Part shown: piece by piece, positions 1 to 8,600 of the stretch
How the letters are laid out: each line of letters begins with the position of its first letter
How positions within the stretch are numbered: the first letter of the stretch is position 1
Notes under the pieces: model-generated
Told to the model about the DNA's origin: nothing
Database searches by the model: none
The model's input: only the letters and a program-made list of their open reading frames with translations
Assembly (NCBI GenBank): GCA_027600665.1
Contig: JADGJL010000843.1
Span: 1-12,981, forward strand
Direction: 5' to 3'
Origin: Irineochytrium annulatum
Taxonomy: Eukaryota > Chytridiomycota > Chytridiomycetes > Chytridiales > Chytridiaceae
DNA length: 12,981 nt
Position numbers and translations under genes: made by a program

Positions 1-59
1 GTGGAGGAGGGGAGCGCGGATGTGGGGGAGCTGGAGTTGGCCTTGGTAGGCCTGGTATT

Positions 60-648
60 TCATTGCCTGGCGTGGTAGATAATAAGGACCTGCAGAAGGA
101 TAAGAAGTGAGAAGGAATTTAATACCTGTAACTCGGACACGTGCGCGCGGAACGACCGCTCCTGCTTATGTTGGAATTTGTCGTCTGACGGCTGCCGGCG
201 ATGTTGTTGCTGCGGCGGAAGTTGTCGTTGTTGCGGGTGCTGTTCGCTGCGCTGCTGTTTGTAGTTCTTGTAGGCCTGCGACACGTTCTGTAGCGTCGGC
301 AGCCGGCTGCCGACGTCCGATGTTAGACGCGAGTAGAGCGGCGGTGGGCCCGGGTGCGGATTCGGGAGGCCCGGGTGCGCGCTCCCGGCTTGTCGGCCTG
401 TTGTCGCTGCCTCATTGGTACTCGATATCGCAGACAACAAAAAAAAAGGAGGATTAAAAAGGCCGTACCTGAGAATTGATGGACCATCGCGCTGATGGTT
501 GACGACTTAATGCCGGGGCTTCTCCTTTCAACGGGAGGACGCGGGGAGGGGGCCGCGAGATTGAGGCCGTTGCTGCCTGCGCTGATTTACAGATTTACGC
601 GGTGGCGCACATTTACGTGAGCTCCCAGACACCCTGATATCCAATACC
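60..648 (-). CDS. Probable exons of an unidentified Ser/Pro/Gln-rich protein gene (5' end unresolved)
   Basis: I do not recognise this product. Three minus-strand segments with high GC at third codon positions join in consistent phase. One ends at 648 (donor GTATTG). The next is 581-469, Ser/Pro-rich. The third starts at 397, is Gln/His/Arg-rich, and includes the stretch SRLPTLQNVSQAYKNYKQQ. The implied introns, 647-582 (66 bp, phase 2) and 468-398 (71 bp, phase 1), have GT-AG ends. The last frame stops at 62-60. A GTATTA...CTTCTGCAG stretch of 36 nt just before it is in frame, so splicing or retention gives the same stop. Splicing to a later acceptor could instead extend the gene beyond the left edge. 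No ATG is visible in the 5'-most frame, so the start must lie in further upstream exons, perhaps up to about 1070. The composition suggests a largely disordered protein, possibly nuclear. The strand is fairly likely; the exact model is weak. Confidence 0.35.
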
Positions 649-1125
649 TGTATCCATGTATCCATGCCACAAAGGGGGCGGTGTGGACTTCGCGTTGCCT
701 CTCACAATAATTACGCTTCGCATAAGACTTCAGCCAGCGCTTGCTGATGACAACGATGATATCTTGGAGCGAGCCGACGATAACTCCAAACTCGTCTCCG
801 AAGCCGCTGGCGCGCAACGATGACTGCCTTTTAATTGCACCCGATGGTGCGTCGGCGACAATGTTGGTATCCCCGAAGGATAGGGAAGAGTGCCAGCCAG
901 TACAGCACAGGATGAAGAAGCTCACTCAAGCTAAGGCTGGGTCTTTGTAAGATTTCCACCACCATTACCATAGCCTTCCTGGAAAACACCATTAGCGTCC
1001 TCTATGGCCCCTCCTCTCACACTTCGTGTCGCAAATCTCCAGGTCGGCCGCGACCTCGGCCTCCGGCTGTCTTAAACGTCTGCATGTAAAAATGACATAT
1101 CTTAAGTGATTTTTCAGGTCAACTC
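649..1125. other. Upstream region between two probably divergent genes; possible minus-strand exons
   Basis: No gene can be assigned firmly here. On the minus strand a frame with no ATG stays open from about 925 to 649 and may be an upstream exon of the leftmost gene. Farther up, near 980-1040, minus-strand signals resemble a short intron: a GTGAGAGG donor, then a CTAATGG branch-like motif followed by TTTTCCAG. On the plus strand, TTTTTCAG at 1110-1117 resembles an acceptor just before the proposed start of the F-box gene, and GTAAGATT near 949 could be its donor, giving a 5'-UTR intron. The two readings compete over part of this DNA. A tandem TGTATCCA-like repeat lies at about 650-664. Confidence 0.3.
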
Positions 1126-2736
1126 ATGGATTCGTTGGTCTGTAAGTTTTCTCTTCCCAAATCGCGCCTGGATCAGGCGATCTCCGCAACCATCCGCAGC
1201 TCTCGACTCCCCCGCAACTCCCCCAATGAACAACGACGGCAACGAAAGCGCCGTCAAGCGCAAGAACGAGACGGGGGCCTCCCCGGCAAAGGTGCGCTGT
1301 CACAGCAGTACAACCACTGAACCGCACCATCATCTCCAGCAGACGTCCTCTGAACATGTCACTGGCGCATGCAGCTCCGGCGCGGTCACGATCAATGTCA
1401 TTGACAATTCGGACAAGAAAGTCCGAGTTCTAAATGCGGCAGGTACTGACAGATGGCCGCCTTCGGCCTCCTCGATCTTCCAGCCGATGCCCTTCGCCTG
1501 ATCCTGGTCTTCCTACATCCGCATCAACTCAATGCGCTCCGTCGCCTGTCTTGCTCCGCCGCCGCCGTCGTCGCATTCACCGACCTCCAATTCGCCAGAT
1601 CCAACCTCCTCCGACTCGCGCCCCGAGGCAAAGACGCATCCCAAGCGGCCGCCCCGTCGTGGTCCAGGCTGCGCTTTGACAAGCTGGACGGCGTTTACAC
1701 CGTCGCCGTGCTCATCATCCATGCACCTGGCGGCATCCACGCGCCTCTCCTGCGGCACCTGCTGTTGGAGGATCCCCGGACGCCTTGCGACGGAAAGATC
1801 GGGCCGGTGAATGACCCGGCGCGGTTGGTGGACGCCGTCGCGCGCGCGTGGGCGATCTCGAGTCATCGTTGGAAGGTGGAGAGAGACGGGTGGTGTCTGC
1901 TAAAGTGGCTGGTGGCGGTAGATGCGTGGGAGGTGGTGGACGCAATGAGGGGCGAGATGGAGACGTGTCAGATGGTGCGGTGGGCATGTAAGTCCGGGAG
2001 CTTGGCGTGCCTGACTGGCTTGCTAAAGTCCGGTATTGAGGTTCGGGTTTCGCTGGCTCGTCTACTTGCTGATATGGCGAACAAGGTGGGCACGGAACCA
2101 TTCGTAACCGCGTGCGAGCACGGGCACGAGGCTTGCGTGAACCTACTTCTCACATCCGTCGAGCACGACGCTGGAACTATCGCGTGGGGCATTAAGGTCT
2201 CCTCCGCCGGTGGCCATTGTGCAATTCTTCGCGCACTGCTACCCCTGTGGAAGCGAGCCGGTGTTGAGTGGCGGCAGCTTCAGCCTCATGCGAAGGATGA
2301 GATCTCTTTTCGGCTCTATCAAGGCTTTGTGGCCGCTTGCGAGCGATGCGACGACGATGTTGCAAGGGTGCTGATGGAGTCTATGTTGCCGTTCGATCCC
2401 CTGCACGATCGGTGCATGGTTATGAGGATAGCGTGCTCTCATGGACGTTTGCCGATCGTTGCGCTCCTTTTGGATTGGGTCACCCAGCGATCTTTGGGAC
2501 AGGAAGGCGTGGTAAGCTTCGTTGATGGGTCGACGGCAGGGCCTATGCGTTCAGAGCGCCTGGTTGATCGCGATGCGCTTCAGTTGGCGCACGACATGGC
2601 CGCTCATAATCATCACGACGATGTCGCGCACTTGTTTGTAGAACACGGCCTTGTTGAGAAACCCGTAAGCAATATTCTCATCTTTCAGACCATGTCTCCG
2701 ACTGATCCCTTCGCTTTGGATCCGCAGGTTTTGTAA
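1126..2736 (+). CDS. F-box-like protein with degenerate ankyrin-like repeats
   Basis: Proposed exons are 1126-1141, 1200-1291 and 1453-2736, giving 463 residues. Both introns (1142-1199, GTAAGT...CCGCAG; 1292-1452, GTGCGC...GACAG) keep the frame. If exon 1 is wrong, the start is ATG 1226 or ATG 1453. The N-terminus is short, charged and Ser/Pro-rich, with a possible basic nuclear signal (VKRKN). It is followed by LDLPADALRLILVFLHPHQL, which fits the F-box pattern LPxxxLxxIlxfL. Such domains recruit Skp1 to SCF ubiquitin ligases. The C-terminal two-thirds carries at least five ankyrin-like helices, for example RWACKSGSLACLTGLLKSG, TACEHGHEACVNLLLTS and RIACSHGRLPIVALLLDW, which probably bind a substrate. 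A 63-nt stretch at 2665-2727 (GTAAGC, CTGATCCC, CCGCAG) could be a last in-frame intron, removing 21 residues and leaving the same stop. The fold assignment is good; the substrate is unknown. The gene converges on the minus-strand gene at 3032. Confidence 0.8.
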
Positions 2737-3031
2737 AGTATGTGTGTTCATTTCCAAGGAACTTATCGGACTTGTCTTTGCTGTTTTGCGCGTCGCCACT
2801 TCGTCGCCCCTATTCTTATGATCGTCGGATTTGTTGTATTATGATAGACTACTGGGCCGAGCTTTGCATATCTCTGAACCAAATTAAACTAGTAGTGTAA
2901 GAATACGATATGCTTGCGAATTATACGCGGAACTTGACCATGCAACATCGCTTTTCAGACTTTAAACCCCGTGATTGCAGTATGAGAAAGGTGTATAGTG
3001 ACCAAAAAGAAAAAAATTTAGGTGATAATGC
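2737..3031. other. Convergent intergenic region (3' ends of two genes)
   Basis: These 295 bp separate two genes that point toward each other and must hold both 3' untranslated regions. The stretch is AT-richer than its flanks. A homopolymer-rich AAAAAGAAAAAAATTTA tract at 3004-3020 reads as T-rich downstream sequence for the minus-strand gene. No coding frame, RNA gene or repeat is apparent. Confidence 0.5.
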
Positions 3032-5603
3032 TTAAATGAAATCAGCCTTCTCCGTCTTGTCAATGCCAGACATCTCGCTGTCGGTGCCGATTGAGAACTT
3101 GCCCTTCGGCGCGCCGTGGGACGCCAGGCCAAACTTCTTCCCCACCGTCTCGCCCATATCGTCATTGTCAATCTCGACCTCGGCCATCTCCCCCTTCTCT
3201 GGGTCCGCGCCATTCTCCTCGAGGTGCTGGAACTCGTTCGGGCTGTTGTTGACGTCGCGTCCCTGCTGGGCCGCCAGGTACCGCTTCCGGATGAGGACGA
3301 ACACGACGGCCGTGACGCCAATGACGAAGAAGAGACCCATGACCTGCAGCTGGAGGTTGCCCGGGTTCTTCTTGCCGACGATGACCTGCGTGTCGTCGAC
3401 GCTGATGCCGGAGGTGACGTCGTCGACCGCGCGGATGTTCAGGATGTGGCGCAACTGCGTGTCCAGATTACCCAATCCATTGACGATGGAGTACGTGCCG
3501 GAGAGCATGTCGATCATGGACTGCGAGATGGCCGCGGAGACGTTCAGGTACAGGCCCGCAGTGATGGCGGCGGGCCGGATAGCCGGAGTCGTTTTCGCGA
3601 TGACGCCGCAAAGCTGATGGGAGAGCTCCGAGCAGATGTCGGTGTCTGTATGCATCCGAAGATAAGAGTCAGACGCCGACAAGCCGAGAACAAAGAACCC
3701 TCCAACCTGTGAACAGAGAAGGCCTGGTGGGCACAATGTGGTCGTGCAATTGAGTAATGACGGTCTTCTGATACTGGGGGCTGGCGAGCCACTTTGCCAC
3801 CTTGACGGCAGCTCCCGGGTTCTGGGAGTACTTGTACACACCCGCGCTCCACCCGCCGGCGGCACCGACGGTCATGTTGGCATCGGTGCCGACAACGGGC
3901 CCAACACCCCACTCGAAGGGCAAGTTCATCTTCGCAAGTGTGTGATACGCGGAGGACCAGTGGCGCAGGTACACAGCCTTCCCGTTCGCGAACTTCTCAA
4001 GCGAGGCGGCCTCCGGCGTGCTGCCGTCCGCGGGGGCGCCGACATCGTTCGGGTCGATGATGAAGGCGTTGGTCCACGCGGCGATGCGACTGAGGACCTC
4101 GGCGACGTCGTTGGTGGCGACCGTCACGTTGCTCCCATCTGGCGTGAGGAAGGCGGACCTGTTGGCGCCGTACAACCATTCGGCCGCGGTCGCCGTAAGA
4201 CTTTCGCCTGAGGCCGCGTGAGATTCAGTTTAGACATAGTTTTGCCCTCACCATAGTATTGTCCGGCAACGCCGGAAACATCAAAGTTCTCCACGGTTCT
4301 CTCTGACTGCAAAGCGGAGATCGCAGAGGCCTCGATGTCATCGTAGCAGGTAGGCGGGTAAGCCTGATTTGACCTGTCCAGCATGTCCTGGTTGTAGTAT
4401 AGCACGCCGTAGTCCGACGCGGTGGGCAGAGACACTGCAAAACATGTCAGGACGCATACTCATGTGTGAAGATCCACCAATCGCATACCGAGCCTCCCGT
4501 TCACCACGCTGTTATTCAGCACGTCCTGCTGAAATCCCGTCCCGATAGTTTTGTCCCACCCTTGCAGGTCCAGCAGGCAGTCGCCGAGGACACCCGTGTA
4601 CGCGGCGTCCACCATCACGACATCGAACATGCCGCTGATGCCCTCATGGCAGGCATCCAGCACCTGCCGCACGTAGACGTCGTAGCCCTCATCGGGGGAG
4701 AAGACGCGGTGGTCAATCCGGATGGGCGGATTGGCCACGAAGCCGTTGTGGAGGGCGTCGAGGTTCGCCGACGTCTGCGAGGATAGGTACAGGATCGTGA
4801 CGGGCCCCGTCGCGGTTGTGTTGTAGTAGGGGTCCGGGTACGGGTAGCCGCCCGCGATAGTCTTCGGGAGCGGGGTCGCGACGCGTCGGGGCGTGGTCGT
4901 GACCGAGGTGGTGGTAAAGAGAGACTCAGTGCTGCTGAGAACCGAGGCCGACGCCGGAGGCGGGAGGGTGGTCGTCGACGTCGCGAGGACGGAGGACCAC
5001 GTCTGCGGCTGGACGACGGCCGCCGTCGTGGTGGCGGTGACGGCGTGAGAAGTCGCGATCGGGGAGACGGTGGCGGCCGCCAGGGCCGAGGTCGCGACGA
5101 CGGCGGACATGTTGGATATCGAGATCACGTAAGGTCGCGTGCAAAGAAAGGAGGGTGTCGAAGAGCAGTTAACAATGGGATTGCCGCCTGCGTCCCTGAT
5201 TCGGCTTCCTGGTGCTAATCCATAACACACTAATCGATTTACAAAGATTTACATGCAACGCGCTTGGTCTTCCTGGCGCGGTGTGCCAATCCATGACGAT
5301 GAGGCCGTCGGGTACAACGAGACCGATCCGCGGCGCGGCTCTGCTGCCCCTGCAGGCCGTCGTCGTCGCGGCCGTGTTCTGGCCGGCGGCAGCCGGCTCG
5401 GACCTGGTGTACTGCGCTGTCTTCCAGGTTCCAATCACCAGGGGTATGACGAGCCTGCAGGTCGCCATGTCACTTGAGCCGTCGTCGGCATCTTCAACGG
5501 AAGAATGATGCACTGTTGGCGCCCGTACTAGAAATAGAGCAATACATGTATCTGACCTGAGGATGATAATGGAAGTTGTCAGGAGAAATGTGCGTAGTCC
5601 CAT
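3032..5603 (-). CDS. Single-pass membrane protein with a bacterial-type family 1 solute-binding ectodomain
   Basis: Firm exons are about 5200-4489, 4434-4252, 4207-3707 and 3645-3032. The introns are 54, 44 and 61 bp, all phase 1, and the first and last have a CTGAC branch motif. In order, the protein shows a Ser/Thr/Ala/Pro-rich stalk (about 5110-4815) and a complete SBP_bac_1/MalE-type domain (about 4807-3440). Domain landmarks are ITILYLSS-like strand 1, FDVVMVDAAYTGVLGD, LVSLPTASDYGVLYYNQDM, FANGKAVYLRHWSSAY, AGGWSAGVYKYSQNPGAA and IVPTRPSLF. The final helices match the usual MalE-family end, including LNVSAAISQSMIDMLSG. One hydrophobic helix (about 3347-3290, MGLFFVIGVTAVVFVLI) is followed by RKRY and an 85-residue acidic tail with no recognised domain. 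About eight N-x-S/T sequons support an extracellular ectodomain, presumably binding a sugar or other small solute. The ATG at 5603 begins a plausible signal peptide (MGLRTFLLTTSIIIL), but the joins between 5603 and about 5200 are unresolved. The total is roughly 770 residues. Confidence 0.82.
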
Positions 5604-5648
5604 CAAAACAGAAAGTGGTCCGCTTATGGACGGGACTTATCCACAACG
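5604..5648. promoter_or_regulatory. Very short divergent intergenic region, possible bidirectional promoter
   Basis: Only 45 bp separate the proposed minus-strand ATG (5603-5601) from the plus-strand ATG at 5649. Any shared promoter would therefore overlap the 5' untranslated or coding sequence of one gene. The stretch holds small inverted repeats, GTCC(5618-5621)/GGAC(5628-5631) and TGGA/TCCA around CGGGACTTA, which could be a factor-binding site or chance. No TATA box is visible. The plus-strand start is secure by codon usage and frame. The minus-strand start is less so, so the real spacing could be larger. Confidence 0.4.
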
Positions 5649-8600
5649 ATGACTAAAACTGAGGCCCACCCGAACGACAACGACGACGCCGTCGAAGACC
5701 CGTATCTCGTTGCCGTCAGCGGCGGGGTCACCGAGATTGTCGTCCCGGGCGCCCGGGAGAAGCCGGAGGGCGACGGGGAAGGCGGGGACTGCGTTGCCGA
5801 CCAGGTAGGCCAGCCCGCGACAATGTCGATGCAAAGCCTGATCTACTCTTTAAGCCGTCGCCCGAGGAGACCGCCGCGTGGTACACATTCCCGACGCTGT
5901 CATGGCTCACACCCTTCATGCGAACGGCCACCCGCCGTCCTCTGCAGGCCGCCGACCTCTTTCGGCTCCACCCCAAATTCTCGGCAGGCAGGACCACGCA
6001 GAGGATGCGGGACCGCATTGCGCGCGGCATGCGCGAAGCCGGGTTAGAGGATGTTGACGGCCCGACGCGTCCTTTAGCCGGCATGCCGCCCGACGAGGCC
6101 AAGGCACGCAGACGACGGAGGACACGCGCCATAAAGTGGTCGATTTTTTGGGATGGGATCTTGAGCTGGCCCACTGAGAGCGCTGTCGCATTTACTCTGC
6201 ACGCGATGGGATCCATCGGTAACGTGGCCTCACCGATCGTGCTGAATCAGTTGCTCAACTTCCTCGCGGACCCGGGGACCAACGGCAGCGCGTTTGGGTA
6301 CTCTCTCTGCGTGTGCCTCTTCGTCGCGCAGATGATGGTGGCGTTCGGGTGGAATTGCTCGCAGTATATCCAGCGCAACGTGGCTATGAGCGTCAAGGCA
6401 TCCGTCATCTCGGTCCTGTTCCGCAAGTCCTTGACGATCTCGACGCGGGCGAGGGCGGTTTACAACAATGGCCGCACCCTCAACCTTATGGCGTCGGATG
6501 CCTCGAACCTCGAGAGCTTCTACACGTACCTGTACGATATCGTCCTGTTGCCCGCCGAGGTGATCGCGCTCAGCATTCTCCTCATTGTCTACACGGGCCC
6601 CGCAGGCGTCGCGGGCCTGGCTTTCATGGTGGTCTCCGTCGCGGTGCAAATGCTCGCCACGTCGAACGTGTTGAAGTACGAGCGCGATGCGCTTCAGGCG
6701 ACGGACGAGCGCGTCAACCTCACGTCGGAGGTTCTGGGCGGCATTCGCGTGATCAAGTATTTCGCCTGGGAACCCTTCTTCAGTGATCGGATCAACAAGC
6801 TTCGAGACCGCGAGCTGGGCCATATCCGCGTCCTCCGCTACATTATGTCCTCCTTCCTAGGCGTTCTCAACATCCTCCCGACCTCGGTCGCGCTCATTAC
6901 GTTCGTCGTTTACTGGGGCCTCGGCAACAGCTTGAGTTCAGCCACGGTTTTCACCACCATAAGCATCATCAGCGCGCTCCGGATGCCTATCTCGTTGGTC
7001 CCACAGGTGGCTCAGAGGTTTTGGTCGTCCCTCGTCTCGATCGAGCGCGTCGCAAGGTTTCTCGCCGTGGGTGACACCGACTCGCCCCCGGACGTGCATG
7101 CCAGGGACGACCCGGCCTTTGTTGCAGACGACATTGTGGTTGATAATGCGACTTTCGCGTGGGAGGTGGGCACGGCCGAAGAGTTTGACATAGGAGACGC
7201 GGACGAGATCATGACGAAAGCGTTGCCAAAGGCCGCTTCTATCGACACTGTCGGCGGGGATGCGTCTATGGCAGTGGATTTAACGGCTGCAAGCAATTTG
7301 GAAGATGAAGGCGGACAAATCATGCACCTAAAAGATATCGACTTCAAGGCTACACGTGGAACGCTCACCGTTGTGGTCGGTAAGGTCGGTGCGGGAAAAT
7401 CAAGCATCCTCCACGCTATTATCGGAGACATGAAGCGGATCAAGGGAAAGGTTTCGGTAGGGCCCATCTTTGTCTTTCCCTATTTCGCTAAAAGCGTTGT
7501 TGTTCTTCGTCCAGGTCTTTGGCTCCATAGCTTTCGCCTCCCAGACCCCCTGGCTTCAAAACGCGACCCTCCGCGCCAACGTCCTTTTCGGCCAGCCCTA
7601 CGACCCCGCTCGCTACGCGGCCGTCATCCGCGCCTGCGCGCTCGAGCGCGACCTCACGCTGCTCTCGCATGGCGACGCGTCCGAGATCGGGGAGAAGGGT
7701 GTGACTCTCTCGGGCGGGCAGGCAGCCCGCGTAAACCTCGCTCGCGCCGTCTACACGCGTTCCGACATCCTGCTCCTCGACGACCCTTTGTCGGCGGTCG
7801 ATGCGCACGTCGGGAGGACGCTGATGGAGGAGTGCGTGCTGGGCCTGTGCAAGGGGCGGACGGTCGTGCTTGTCACGCATCAGGTGCAGGTTGCGGCTAA
7901 AGCGGACAGGGTGGTGCTGGTTGATAAGGGTAGGGTGGTGGAGGATGGGCGCTTTGCGGAGCTGGCAGCAAAGCCCGGCGGTGCGTTCGCGGCGATGATG
8001 AGGGAGCACGGTGGCGCTGAAGCGGGCGGTTCGGATGCGATGCCGCGTTCGGAGGAGCAAGTTAACAGGCTTGACAAGGACGTTGTGGGAAGCGGTGGAG
8101 CGACCGGGGCGTTGATGACGACGGAGGAAAGGGAAGAGGGAGCTGTTAAGGCGGAGTTCTACGGCGTGTATTTCAGGATGTCCGGCGGCTACGGAGTAGT
8201 GGCCGCGATCGTTCTGGCGTGCATGGTTTGGCAGGTACGGCTTTTATTTGTCATTGCGACGGACGTCGATTATTCACAGTACATTACGCAGGCGGAACGC
8301 GTCCTGACGGACCTCTGGCTGGCGTTTTGGGTGTCACGCGAGTTCAGCGGGTGGACGGATCGCGATTATGTTGCGGGCTTCGGTGTCTTAACTGTGGTTC
8401 AGGTTGCCTTGAACAGTTGAGTGCTGATTTCATTGCATCGCCATTTGAGCATCGCGATAAAAATCTTATTCCTCCCTGTTTGTCAGTTGGCGTCACAATC
8501 GCTATCGCCTTAGTATGCTTAAAGAGCAGCCGGGCCATGCATCATGCCGCAGTCGGTAGTATTTTCACGGCGCCGATGTCCTTTTTTGATGTAGGCTTTC

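Noticed and set aside
2665..2688. GTAAGC...CTTTCAG as a 24-nt intron near the end of the F-box gene
   Set aside because: It is too short for spliceosomal splicing. If this donor is used, the 63-nt version ending at 2727 is more credible.
3116..3712. Plus-strand open frame of 198 codons
   Set aside because: It is antisense to the C-terminal exons of the solute-binding gene, is rich in Asp/Val/Arg typical of a shadow frame, and matches no family.
5805..5836. 32-bp version of transporter intron 1 ending at GCAAAG
   Set aside because: It is in phase, but shorter than any other firm intron here. The 50-bp version ending at TTTAAG (5854) has a CTGAT branch motif and a pyrimidine tract.
6230..6823. 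Minus-strand open frame of 197 codons
   Set aside because: It is antisense to TMD1 of the ABC transporter, whose plus-strand frame carries clear family motifs.
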